A DNA stretch of 64,000 bases, taken from the NCBI RefSeq assembly GCF_021298855.1, contig NZ_JAJTHI010000015.1:1-64000 (forward strand), written 5' to 3'. Position 1 is the stretch's first letter, and every line of letters starts with the position of its first letter. Positions 41,106 through 49,256 of this stretch are shown piece after piece. This stretch comes from Gemmatimonas sp. (GTDB lineage: Bacteria; Gemmatimonadota; Gemmatimonadetes; Gemmatimonadales; Gemmatimonadaceae). The notes beneath the pieces were generated by a model that saw nothing but the letters and a program-made list of their open reading frames with translations, searched no databases and was not told the DNA's origin. Both the position numbers and the translations under genes were made by a program.

Positions 41106-42707
41106 TCAGTTGCGGCGAGCCACGCCCGGCTTGCTCGCCGGCTCCGACGCGGCCACCGTGAACAGATCCTTCTGCGTCGTGCCCTTGCGCATGATCTCCA
41201 TGGCGCGGCGCAGCTGGTTGTCGTCCTTGAGGTTGCGGCGGCGCACGAGCGTGTCGCCGAAGGCAATCTTGGCCACGCGATCCTCGAGGAACCGGTCAAT
41301 GTCGCTGGCGCCGGCGTCCCACACCGCCTTGTCGATCTTCACCGTGTCGGCCTGCAGGCGACGGTACACCTCGTCACGCCACGCCGGGTCCACCGCGAAG
41401 TCGGGCTTCACCTTCCCCTTCTGCAGCTCGGCCACTGCCGCCGCGTGCGCCTGGTACTTGGCGTAGTGCGGCAGCAGCGCGCGCCGCAGCACCTGCTCGG
41501 CAGTGCTCAGCGTGTCCGGCTGCACGATGATGTCCGGCGTGATGGCGCCACCACCGTACACCGTGCGCCCCGCAGCGCTCTTGAACACCGGGCGCGCCTT
41601 GCGCACCGAGTCGGTTTCCATGCTGTCGGGGAGCACCTCGAGGAACTGGCCGTCGGCGTTGAGCTTGCGCTCCTTCTGAATGCTGCGGCCACTCGGCGTG
41701 TACCACTTGCCCGTGGTGATCTTGAGCGCGTAGCCGCCGTCGAGGTTGTACACGCTCTGCACGAGCCCCTTGCCGAAGCTGGTCGTGCCCAGCACGAGGG
41801 CGCGGTCGTAGTCCTGCAGCGCGCCGGCCACGATTTCGGAGGCCGACGCCGAACCGCCGTCGACGAGCACCGTGAGCGGCACGTCGGGCGCGAGCGGGTC
41901 CTGCTGCGATACGAACTTCTGGAACTCACCGCGGCCGCGCACCGACAGCAGCTCCTTGCCGCGCGGCAGGAAGAGGTTGGACATGCTGAACGCTTCCTCG
42001 AGGATGCCCCCGGGGTTGCCGCGCAGGTCGATGATGAACCCCTTCGCACCGCGCTTGCTGAGCGCCATGACGGCGTTGGCAATGTCCTCGGTGGTCTGCT
42101 CGGAGAAGCGCTCCAGGGGGATGTACCCCGTGCGCTCATCGAGCATCATGCTGTAGCGCACCGCCGGCACGTGGATCTCGGCGCGCTTGAAGCTCAGCTT
42201 GACCGGCTGCGCCACGCCCACGCGCAGGAACTGCACGGTGACCGGCGTGCCGATGGGCCCCAGCAGCTTGTTCTGCACCTGCTGCGTGTTGAAGCCGCGC
42301 GCGCTGGTGGTGTCGACCACGGCAATCTTGTCCCCTTCCAGCACGCCACCCTGCTCGGCCGGCGAGCCGGGGAAGACTTTGTTCACCGTTACGTAGTCGC
42401 CCACCTTCACGATTTCCATGCCGATGCCGGCATAGCGACCGTTGGTGTTGCGCGAGAACTCCTCGAGCTGCTTGGGGGTGAAGAGCTCGGTATAGGGATC
42501 CTTGAGCTCGTTCACGAGACCCCGGGCAGCCTTTTCATAGAGCTGCTGGGCGTCGAGCGTGTCCACGTAGCGCAGGGCCACGAAGGTCAGCACCTGGTCG
42601 AGGAGCTGGGCACCGCCTCGTGTGGAGCGCGCCTGCAGGGCGAAGCCCGAGGCGAGCAGAGGAACGAGCACGATGCTGGCCAGCGCGGCCTTGCGGATAC
42701 GGGTCAT
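41106..42707 (-). CDS. S41 C-terminal processing protease (CtpA/Prc-like)
   Basis: 533 residues from ATG 42707; the longer frame runs back through a repeat array and is rejected. The signal or anchor segment is about 5-26. PDZ domain at about 90-175 (GIGMEIVKVGDYVTVNKVFPGSPAE). Catalytic Ser in DGGSASASEIVAGAL and Lys in TSFGKGLVQ. The long C-terminal helical extension (about 420-533) is larger than in CtpA. Periplasmic processing or degradation of exported proteins. Confidence 0.93.
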   Translation of the reverse strand: MTRIRKAALASIVLVPLLASGFALQARSTRGGAQLLDQVLTFVALRYVDTLDAQQLYEKAARGLVNELKDPYTELFTPKQLEEFSRNTNGRYAGIGMEIVKVGDYVTVNKVFPGSPAEQGGVLEGDKIAVVDTTSARGFNTQQVQNKLLGPIGTPVTVQFLRVGVAQPVKLSFKRAEIHVPAVRYSMMLDERTGYIPLERFSEQTTEDIANAVMALSKRGAKGFIIDLRGNPGGILEEAFSMSNLFLPRGKELLSVRGRGEFQKFVSQQDPLAPDVPLTVLVDGGSASASEIVAGALQDYDRALVLGTTSFGKGLVQSVYNLDGGYALKITTGKWYTPSGRSIQKERKLNADGQFLEVLPDSMETDSVRKARPVFKSAAGRTVYGGGAITPDIIVQPDTLSTAEQVLRRALLPHYAKYQAHAAAVAELQKGKVKPDFAVDPAWRDEVYRRLQADTVKIDKAVWDAGASDIDRFLEDRVAKIAFGDTLVRRRNLKDDNQLRRAMEIMRKGTTQKDLFTVAASEPASKPGVARRN

Positions 42708-42784
42708 GCGGGTCTCGCGAAAAGGGGACCAGAAAAGGTACTGCAAGACATACGCGCCAGGACCCCGGGCGTTCCGCGGGGAGG

Positions 42785-43051
42785 GATCGGACGGTCGGAT
42801 GGTCGGATGATCGGACGGTCGGATGGTCGGATGGTCGGATGATCCGATGCCGGATGCCGGATGTCGGATCGAATGCCGGAGGTCAGAAGCCCGACCCCGG
42901 TCGGAAGTCCGAGGCCGGAGGTGTGGGGGCCACCACACGACGGCGGGGCGTCGCGCCCCCGGGAAAGCCACTTCCGGCCTCGGACCTCCGACAGCAGTCC
43001 CGACTCCGATATCGGGCATTCAATCCGACCTCGGACCTCCGACATCCGACC
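42785..43051. repeat. Tandem 8-bp array and inverted repeat next to the RPA-like gene (E type)
   Basis: GGTCGGAT units occupy 42793-42840 as six 8-bp copies (one variant, GATCGGAC) and degenerate copies continue to about 42869. The complement ATCCGACC recurs at 43023-43030 and 43044-43051. Between them 42901-42922 and 42970-42991 are near-perfect 22-bp inverted repeats (CCGAGGCCGG core), around a GC-rich hairpin region. It separates the S41 and RPA-like genes; no convincing gene lies here. Confidence 0.8.
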
Positions 43052-43077
43052 AATTCGATTAGTCCGATCCGTCTGCC

Positions 43078-43938
43078 TCAGCCTTCCTCGCGCGGCCGCG
43101 ATCCCAAAACGTAGTCCACGTGCCACTGTCGGTCGTACTGCCTGATGGCGATGTCACGCACCAGCCCAGCCGACAGCAGCATCTCGTGCGCCGGCTGCAG
43201 CACCCGCTGCAGGTGGCTGGGGTAGCGCTGGGTCAGGGGCATCTGCTCGGCCAGCCGTTCCAGCGGCACCCGCCAGGAGAGCCGTCCGTCGGCGCGCGCC
43301 ACCTCCATCATGCGGTACAGCCGGCGTGCCACCGGGCTCGACAGGGCGTGATACCGGCTGGCCGACAGGGTGACCACATGCCGAGCGGCCAGGTTGGCGC
43401 GCAGCGTGGCCGACAGCGTGACGCGGGCGTCGCCCGGTTCACCGGCGGCCAGGTTGCCAAACAGGTGCAGCTGCTCGCGGTCGGCCACCCGGCGCCGCTG
43501 CACGCTGACCGTGCTCAGCACGGTGAAGCTGATGTCGGCCGTACCCGACTGTGCCGACCAGTAGGCGCCCTCGGTGCTCTCGAGGGTGGTGCGCTCGAGG
43601 CGGGCGAGTGCGGCGCGCAGCTGCTCGTAGGTGCGCCCGTCGGCGCGGCGCCCCATGCTGCGCAGGAAAGCGTGCAGCGTGAAGGTGATGGCGCCGTCGG
43701 CGGGCGAGCCCCCCTCGTGGTAGCGGTGCAGCAGCTCCACGTACACGTCCTGATCGAAAGTGCCGGGGAGCCGGTCGCCGGGGGCGGGGATGACACGCCA
43801 ACGCCCGCCGTTCTCGGTGGTGAACGAGACGGGCGCATCGTCGGCACTATCGCTGAGCCGGAAGAGGGGGAGTTCCTCGAGCGACCGGTCGAGAACCACC
43901 CCCCGCACGGCCGGACGCCTGCGGGCGGCGAGAGTCAT
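43078..43938 (-). CDS. RPA-type plasmid replication initiator-like protein
   Basis: 286 residues from ATG 43938. It resembles replication initiator protein A of alpha-proteobacterial plasmids and phages: TFDQDVYVELLHRY, then a first winged helix with GRTYEQLRAALARLERTT, a central beta region, and a second winged helix (SSPVARRLYRMMEV.., LERLAEQMPL). Such proteins bind iterons and open plasmid origins. No parA/parB or toxin genes are beside it. It lies between two repeat elements, so it may be a relic of an integrated replicon or a domesticated DNA-binding protein. Confidence 0.65.
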   Translation of the reverse strand: MTLAARRRPAVRGVVLDRSLEELPLFRLSDSADDAPVSFTTENGGRWRVIPAPGDRLPGTFDQDVYVELLHRYHEGGSPADGAITFTLHAFLRSMGRRADGRTYEQLRAALARLERTTLESTEGAYWSAQSGTADISFTVLSTVSVQRRRVADREQLHLFGNLAAGEPGDARVTLSATLRANLAARHVVTLSASRYHALSSPVARRLYRMMEVARADGRLSWRVPLERLAEQMPLTQRYPSHLQRVLQPAHEMLLSAGLVRDIAIRQYDRQWHVDYVLGSRPREEG

Positions 43939-44048
43939 CGCGCACAACTTGGCGGGACAGAGGGCATTTGCGCCAGCCACCCCCACTCATATGAGGCCGC
44001 TCGCTGCGCTCGCGGCAGCATTGAGACTTGAGGGGCAGACGGGAGCGG

Positions 44049-44212
44049 TGAGGCGGAGACGGTGAGAGTTGAGTCCGGAGAGCAGTGAAGTTGAGCACTC
44101 CAGCGGTGAGAGTCGAGCGCGCCCTCAATCTCACCGCTAGGACCCTCAACTCTCACCGCGATCCAGGCTCGGCTCTCGTGTCTCCATCTCAACTCTCCGT
44201 CTCACCGCCTCA
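44049..44212. repeat. Palindromic intergenic element, C type
   Basis: Outer arms 44049-44073 and 44188-44212 are imperfect 25-bp inverted repeats made of GGTGAGA/GTTGAG words. Inner AGCGGTGAGA..TCTCACCGCT is a perfect 10-bp stem (about 44102-44138). The right arm includes the stop codon of the S51 peptidase gene. It lies between that gene and the RPA-like gene's 5' side. Confidence 0.75.
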
Positions 44213-45028
44213 AATCTGCTCCGGCTCCAGCACCTTCTCCGTCGCGCGTCCGTTGACCCGGTCCACGTAGTAGCACTTGGCGCCCACGCGCGCCGACACT
44301 ACGCGCTTGAGGGTGGTCTCCTCGAAGTACAGCCCGGCGTCGTTGTCGCAGGCGTAGCCCGGCTTCATTTCGCCGTTGCCGATGAGCTTCTGGTAGAGCG
44401 GGCGGCGCCCCGGTTCGGCGTCGTAGTGCGGCGAGTGGCTGCCGGGGAGGAAGCCCAGGCACTTCACGATGGAGAGCACCTTGGGGCGCGAGTCGGTGGT
44501 GCCCTCCTCGAACCAGCAGAGCGAGCCCGCGCTGGCGCCGCCCAGCACGATGCCGCGGTCCCACGCCTGCCGCAAAATCACGTCGATCCCCTGCGCCTTC
44601 CAGATGGCCTGCTGATTGAGCGTGTTGCCGCCGCTCACCACGATGCCGTCGGCGCTGAGCAACACTTCATCCCAATCCTGCAGCTGCGACGTGCTGGCAA
44701 TGAAGCTGCGCTGCACGAACGGCTCCACGTTGAGCGGCGCGCAGCTCTGGTAGAAGCTGATGATCCCCTGCTCGCTGTCGGCGCTGGCGGTGGGCAGGTA
44801 CAGGATGCGCGGCCGCGCCTTGCCGCTGAGCTGCGCCATGAGGCCGATGAACTTGGTGCGGAACCCGCCGCCGGCGATGAGGATCTTGCGGGTGGCGCGG
44901 GTGGACGAATCGGTCATGTCGGAAAGCGCGGTGGGGGGAGCGGGCATGGCGTGCAGCGGGTTGGCGAAATCAGTCACCGCGGCGGCGGCGAGCGTGGTCC
45001 CTGCAGCTACGAAGTCGCGTCGGTTCAT
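44210..45028 (-). CDS. S51-family peptidase, cyanophycinase-like, Tat-exported
   Basis: 272 residues. The N terminus MNRRDFVAAG is a twin-arginine signal (about 1-28). Peptidase S51 core: ILIAGGGF, GIVVSGGNTLNQQAIW, and the nucleophile elbow GGASAGSLCW with Ser, as in cyanophycinase and peptidase E. Substrate could be cyanophycin-like beta-Asp-Arg or Asp-X dipeptides; no cyanophycin synthetase is in view. The start overlaps the SEC-C gene by 4 bases. Confidence 0.85.
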   Translation of the reverse strand: MNRRDFVAAGTTLAAAAVTDFANPLHAMPAPPTALSDMTDSSTRATRKILIAGGGFRTKFIGLMAQLSGKARPRILYLPTASADSEQGIISFYQSCAPLNVEPFVQRSFIASTSQLQDWDEVLLSADGIVVSGGNTLNQQAIWKAQGIDVILRQAWDRGIVLGGASAGSLCWFEEGTTDSRPKVLSIVKCLGFLPGSHSPHYDAEPGRRPLYQKLIGNGEMKPGYACDNDAGLYFEETTLKRVVSARVGAKCYYVDRVNGRATEKVLEPEQI

Positions 45029-45813
45029 GAGGGCTCCTGATCGGGTTCGTCGTCGCCGCCCTCGGCCTCATCGGCGTAGAGCGTATCCGCCACAGTATGC
45101 CACCGCCGCGCCAGCTTCGCTTGAAACGCGGCATCGGAGAGTTGCGCGTCGGGCACCGGCAGCGTCAGCGACCACTCCGCCGCCAGTTCCGCCACGAACT
45201 GCTGGCCGTCGTGGTGGAGCAGCGTGTCCTCGTGCAGCCCCGCGAAGATGTGCACCCCTTCGGCTTCCAGCACGTAGGCACACACGAACTCGCTGGGGGA
45301 GATCGTGTGCGTGAGATCCGGTTCGTGCACGAACAGCGTGCGGCCGGTGAGCCGGTCGGTGAGGGTGGCGCCCACCCCCTCCTCCACCGTTTCGGCTTCC
45401 CAGATGCCCAGTCGCGCCCCCAGTCCCGCACGCACGAACGCCTGATCGTCGGCACCGGCGCGCTTCCCGGCGTCGTTCAGCCACCCGGCGGCCAGGGTAA
45501 CGCCCAGCGTGGCGGGCGTGTACGCAAACAGCACCCACCCCGTGTAGAGGTCGGCCTCGAGGTCGCTGATGTCTTCATCGCGAGACAGCCCCCACGCATC
45601 GAGCGCGCCGTCGGTCCACTCGACGCCGAGCTTTTTCGTGGCCCAGTCGAGCACCTCCTGCCCAATGCGCTTCTGCCGCTGCAGCAGCACTTCGGCGCGC
45701 TGCCACTCCGCGCGCGACGCGGTGGGAAGCGCCGCCACCTCGGGGGGCACCGCGGCGCCGTGACACTTCTTGAACTTCTTGCCGGAGCCGCAGGGGCAGG
45801 GGTCGTTACGCAT
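45025..45813 (-). CDS. SEC-C zinc-motif protein
   Basis: 262 residues from ATG 45813, which places the SEC-C motif at the very N terminus: MRNDPCPCGSGKKFKKCHG, with the CxCxSGKKxKxCH zinc ligands. The remaining 235 residues are acidic and aromatic-rich with no family I can name, ending in a highly acidic tail. SEC-C motifs bind zinc and partner proteins such as SecB or ribosomes. Translationally coupled to the S51 peptidase. Confidence 0.8.
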   Translation of the reverse strand: MRNDPCPCGSGKKFKKCHGAAVPPEVAALPTASRAEWQRAEVLLQRQKRIGQEVLDWATKKLGVEWTDGALDAWGLSRDEDISDLEADLYTGWVLFAYTPATLGVTLAAGWLNDAGKRAGADDQAFVRAGLGARLGIWEAETVEEGVGATLTDRLTGRTLFVHEPDLTHTISPSEFVCAYVLEAEGVHIFAGLHEDTLLHHDGQQFVAELAAEWSLTLPVPDAQLSDAAFQAKLARRWHTVADTLYADEAEGGDDEPDQEPS

Positions 45814-45843
45814 GGGGGAGACGCGGGGGAAAGGGAGGCGCGG

Positions 45844-45995
45844 GGAACGGCTCGTCGGAGACACGGAGCTGCGGAGGCACGGAGAACGGCTATCGAGGAT
45901 ACGTGAGCAAGGCGAGGGCAGCGTGCGGGGGCGGAACCTCAACCATTGGAAGTGCTCCGTGTCTCCGCGACTCCATGCCTCCGACGCGCTGTTCC
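45844..45995. repeat. Palindromic intergenic element, A family copy 3
   Basis: Left arm 45844-45887 (GGAACGGCTCGTCGGAG, then ACACGGAG) and right arm 45951-45995 are imperfect inverted repeats over about 44 bp. Same words as the copies at 28.4, 40.9 and 48.3 kb. The right arm stops one base before the dehydratase stop codon. Confidence 0.8.
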
Positions 45996-45996
45996 G

Positions 45997-46983
45997 CTAC
46001 TCCGCCAGCAGCGAACAGAAGGTGGCCGCGTCCACATTGCCGCCGCACACCACCACGCCCACCTGCTGGCCGGCGAGCCGGTCACGCAGTGGCCCCACCA
46101 CCGCTGCCAGCGACGCCGCACCGGCGGGTTCGGTGACCAGCTTGGCGCTGCGATAGAGCAGCCGCATCGCGTCGCGAATCGCGTCGTCGCTCACCAGCAC
46201 CACGTCGTCCACGTAGGCCTGGTTGAGCGCGAACGAATAGGGCTCGCAGCGCGGGGCGCCGAGGGAGTCGGCAATGGTGCGCACCTTGTCGATGCCCTGC
46301 GGCGTGCCGGCGGCGAAGCTGCGGTGCATCGTGTCGGCGCCTTCGGGTTCCACCACGAACAGCTGCGCCGCGGGCGCGAGGAGTTTCACCGCACAGGCCA
46401 CGCCGCCGGTGAGCCCGCCGCCGCCGGCGGCCACCACCACGGCGTCGAGCTCCACGCCGTTGGCGCGGGTCTGCTCGATGAACTCGAGCCCCACCGTGGC
46501 CGTGCCTAGGGCGGTGAGCGGCCCCTCGTAGGGATGCACGAAGGTGCGCCCCTCGTCGCGTTCGATGGCGCGCGCCGTTTCGAACGCCTCGTGCACAGTC
46601 TCCACCAGCACCACCTCGGCGCCCAGTTCGGTGCACATGGCAATGCGATACGGGTTGGCGGTGCGGGGCATGACCACCTTGGCCGTGCTGCCCAGTTCGC
46701 GTGCGCTGTACGCCAGGGAGATGGCGTGGTTGCCCGCGGACACGCCCGTGACCCCGCGCGCGAGCTGCTCGGGGGTGAGGCTCATCATCACGGTGAGTGC
46801 GCCGCGCGGCTTGAAGCTGCCGGTGCGCTGGAAGAGCTCTTCCTTGAGCCAGAGCGCCGAGCCCGTCGGCAGCCGCGGGTCCAGCGCGTGGTCGCGGAGA
46901 CGCCGCACCGAGGTGGTCTCCACCCGGTCGCCCAGGCGGTAACGGGCGGCGCGAATGGCGGGGAGGGTGGGGAAGGTGTGCAT
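45997..46983 (-). CDS. PLP-dependent threonine/serine dehydratase
   Basis: 328 residues from ATG 46983. Fold type II PLP enzyme: Schiff-base Lys in RTGSFKPRGAL, Asn in VSAGNHAIS, and the glycine loop VVAAGGGGLTGG. It lacks the C-terminal ACT-like regulatory domain of biosynthetic IlvA, so it looks like the short catabolic TdcB or serine racemase type. Converts L-threonine to 2-oxobutyrate or L-serine to pyruvate; racemase activity cannot be excluded. Confidence 0.85.
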   Translation of the reverse strand: MHTFPTLPAIRAARYRLGDRVETTSVRRLRDHALDPRLPTGSALWLKEELFQRTGSFKPRGALTVMMSLTPEQLARGVTGVSAGNHAISLAYSARELGSTAKVVMPRTANPYRIAMCTELGAEVVLVETVHEAFETARAIERDEGRTFVHPYEGPLTALGTATVGLEFIEQTRANGVELDAVVVAAGGGGLTGGVACAVKLLAPAAQLFVVEPEGADTMHRSFAAGTPQGIDKVRTIADSLGAPRCEPYSFALNQAYVDDVVLVSDDAIRDAMRLLYRSAKLVTEPAGAASLAAVVGPLRDRLAGQQVGVVVCGGNVDAATFCSLLAE

Positions 46984-47014
46984 GAGGAGTGATGAGGGCG
47001 TGGTTCGGCACAAA

Positions 47015-48178
47015 CTACAATGGCGACGTCCCCTCGCTCAGAATGCGCACGTACTCGGCGTAGCTGAACAGACGGTCGCGCTTCCTGCCCGTGAGTTCGG
47101 TGACGATGCCAAGGCTGCGCAGCTGCTCCAGCATACGATTCGTCGTGGGGAGACTCGCGCCGCTTCGCTCCGAGAGCATCGCCGCGGTACAGATGGGTCG
47201 TTCTCGCAACGCATCGAACACGCGGAGCAGCGAGTTCGCGGTACGCCCCGCCGAGGCGATCCGTTCGCGATCCCGCGCAAAGAGTGCGACCAGTCGCTGC
47301 GCCGTGTCGACGGCCGCGCTGGCCGTTTCGCGCACGCCGTCCGCAAAAAAGGCGATCCAGGCCTCCCAGTCTCCCGTTTCGCGGACCGCGGTGAGATGCG
47401 CGTAGTACTCGGCCCGATGCTCCTTGAAGTACAGGGACAGGTACAGCATCGGGTCCTTCAGCACGCCCTCGGCGCAGAGCAGGAGGGTGATGAGCAGACG
47501 CCCCACGCGACCGTTGCCGTCGAGGAACGGGTGAATCGTTTCGAACTGCACATGCGCGAGCGCCGCCTTCAGCACCGGCGAAGTGCGTACCGGATCGTTG
47601 TGGATGAACCGTTCGAGGGCACTGATGCACGGCGCGACCTCGGAAGGCGGCGGCGGGACGAAGGCCGCGTTTCCCGGCCGGGTCCCTCCAATCCAATTCT
47701 GTGAGCGCCGGAAATCGCCCGGGAGCTTGTCGGCCCCCCGGCCGCTGCTCAGCAGGCGGCCATGGATCCCGCGGAGCAGGCGACCGGAGATGGGAAATCC
47801 GCGGCGTATTTCGGCCATGCCCCATTCCAGAGCAGCGACGTAGTTCGACACCTCGGTCACATCGTCGAGGGGAACGCCCGGAGACTCGTCTGCCTCGAAG
47901 GTCAGCAGGTCGGACAGCGATGACTGCGTCCCCTCGATCTGCGAAGACAGTACGGCTTCCTTGCGCACGTAGGTGTAGAGAAAGAGTCTCGTGTCCGGCA
48001 GCAAGAGCGCGACACTATCAAGACGTCCAAGCGCCAGCAAAGAATCATCTACGATGCTTTGCGCAATGGCATCCAATTGCAGCGGCGGCACCGGCGGCAG
48101 CGGGGCGGGAATGAAGGCTCGCACCGCCTCGCCCGATGATGTCTCTGTTCGCCACGTGCCCGTTGGGCCCCGAAGCAT
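47015..48178 (-). CDS. Fic-family adenylyltransferase with class II inhibitory motif
   Basis: 387 residues. Fic signature complete at 216-227 (HPFLDGNGRVGR). The N-terminal inhibition helix is S78-SQI-E82-G83 within VLSSQIEGTQ, so the enzyme is autoinhibited (class II, SoFic/human FICD type). A C-terminal winged helix (about 325-387, ICTAAMLSERSG..LPTTNRMLEQLRSLGI) suggests DNA binding and self-regulation. Transfers AMP to hydroxyl side chains of a target. It is followed after about 30 bases by the dehydratase gene; the upstream DNA is AT-rich with direct repeats. Confidence 0.9.
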   Translation of the reverse strand: MLRGPTGTWRTETSSGEAVRAFIPAPLPPVPPLQLDAIAQSIVDDSLLALGRLDSVALLLPDTRLFLYTYVRKEAVLSSQIEGTQSSLSDLLTFEADESPGVPLDDVTEVSNYVAALEWGMAEIRRGFPISGRLLRGIHGRLLSSGRGADKLPGDFRRSQNWIGGTRPGNAAFVPPPPSEVAPCISALERFIHNDPVRTSPVLKAALAHVQFETIHPFLDGNGRVGRLLITLLLCAEGVLKDPMLYLSLYFKEHRAEYYAHLTAVRETGDWEAWIAFFADGVRETASAAVDTAQRLVALFARDRERIASAGRTANSLLRVFDALRERPICTAAMLSERSGASLPTTNRMLEQLRSLGIVTELTGRKRDRLFSYAEYVRILSEGTSPL

Positions 48179-48188
48179 CGGATGCTCC

Positions 48189-48271
48189 GTTAATTAAAGA
48201 AAGACGCTTTGTTTAATCAGCGCTGAACGCTATGCACAAACTTTAACTAGCGCAATCTGTTATTAAAGAAA
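48189..48271 (-). promoter_or_regulatory. AT-rich control region of the fic gene with direct repeats
   Basis: On the minus strand TTTCTTTAATTAAC (48202-48189) and TTTCTTTAATAAC (48271-48259) are direct repeats 70 bp apart, with further TTAA-rich words (GATTAAAC, TAATTAAGC) between and beyond. The region is sharply AT-rich compared with its surroundings. Binding of the Fic winged helix is a guess. Confidence 0.5.
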
Positions 48272-48295
48272 TAGTCGAAAAGCTTAATTAGCAGT

Positions 48296-48340
48296 CCTCC
48301 GTGCCCCCGTTCCCCCGTGGCCTCCGACGAGCTGTTCCCC
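48296..48340. repeat. Single arm of an A-family element
   Basis: The right-arm words CTCCGTG and CTCCGACGAGCTGTTCC of the A family are present, but I see no matching left arm nearby. It lies between fic and the SDR gene and looks like a solo half-element. Confidence 0.6.
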
Positions 48341-48352
48341 CGCCGCCGGGCC

Positions 48353-49087
48353 TCAGGCCAGGGTGATGGTCTGCCCGCTCACGTTACGCGCCAGCGGGCT
48401 GGCCAAAAACGCCACCACGTCGGCCACGCTCTCCCGCTCCACGTAGTCGGCCTTGTCCCCCATGTCGGCCACGTTGGTGGTGGTGCGAATGGCCGTAGGG
48501 GCCACGGCATTGGCACGCACCCCATGGGCCTTTTCGTCCAGCGCCACGGTGCGCATGAGGCTCAGCACCCCGCTCTTGGCGGCGGCGTAGGCGGCCATGC
48601 CACGGCTGGAGCCCCCCGGCGTGGCGGCCACACTGCCGAAGTACACGAAGCTCCCCTTGGCCGCGCGCACACTGGGCAGGAATGCCCGTGTGGTGGCGAA
48701 GGCGGTCTCGAGGTTGATGGTGAACTGCTTTGCCCACGCTTCGGGGTCGCTTTCGTCGAGTGCGCCCGTAATGCCGAAGCCGCCGGCCACGCACACCACG
48801 GCGTGCACGCGGCCCACGTGCGTGTCTCTGTGCGCCCACGACACCTCGGCCGCCACGCGCTGTGCATCACCCGCATCGGCCAGGTTGGCCGTGTGCGCGC
48901 TCACGTGCGCCGCGCCGAGTGACGTGAGCGTGGCGGCGCGCTGCGGGTCCTGCTCGTTGAGGTCGATGAGTGCCAGCGAGGCGCCGCGCTGCGCGAAGCC
49001 GCGCGCGACGGCTTCGCCGACCTGCCCCTCACGGCCGACACCGGTGATGACGATGAGCTGATCGCAGAAGCTGAGGTCGGTGGACAT
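48353..49087 (-). CDS. SDR-family oxidoreductase
   Basis: 244 residues. Classical short-chain dehydrogenase: dinucleotide loop near ITGVGREGQVGEAVA (a TGxxxxxxG variant), the NAG region replaced by CVAGGFG, catalytic Ser in YFGSVAATPGG and Tyr-x3-Lys in AAYAAAKSG. Substrate unknown. A decayed copy of this gene with an internal deletion lies at 53129-53229. Confidence 0.88.
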   Translation of the reverse strand: MSTDLSFCDQLIVITGVGREGQVGEAVARGFAQRGASLALIDLNEQDPQRAATLTSLGAAHVSAHTANLADAGDAQRVAAEVSWAHRDTHVGRVHAVVCVAGGFGITGALDESDPEAWAKQFTINLETAFATTRAFLPSVRAAKGSFVYFGSVAATPGGSSRGMAAYAAAKSGVLSLMRTVALDEKAHGVRANAVAPTAIRTTTNVADMGDKADYVERESVADVVAFLASPLARNVSGQTITLA

Positions 49088-49122
49088 GAGGCGTGAGGCG
49101 CGAGAGGTGAGGGAAACGCGTG

Positions 49123-49228
49123 AACACGGCGCTCACCGAGGGGGGTGAGGGCACCGAGAACTGCACATGCCACAATGGAAACTACGCTGTTCTCCATGCC
49201 CTCACCCTCCTCGGCGATCTCCGTGTGG
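49123..49228. repeat. Palindromic intergenic element, F type copy 1
   Basis: Arms 49123-49161 and 49189-49228 are about 39-bp imperfect inverted repeats (GGGTGAGGGCA / TGCCCTCACCC core). It lies between the SDR gene's 5' end and the amidohydrolase's 3' end. The right arm is very similar to sequence at 51343-51385 and 53473-53514. Confidence 0.78.
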
Positions 49229-49256
49229 GCGCGTTCCGCCCCCGCTCCGGAACGCC

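Noticed and set aside
42785-42870. CRISPR array suggested by the regular GGTCGGAT repeats
   Set aside because: Units are 8 bp, directly adjacent with no unique spacers, and no cas genes are in the window.
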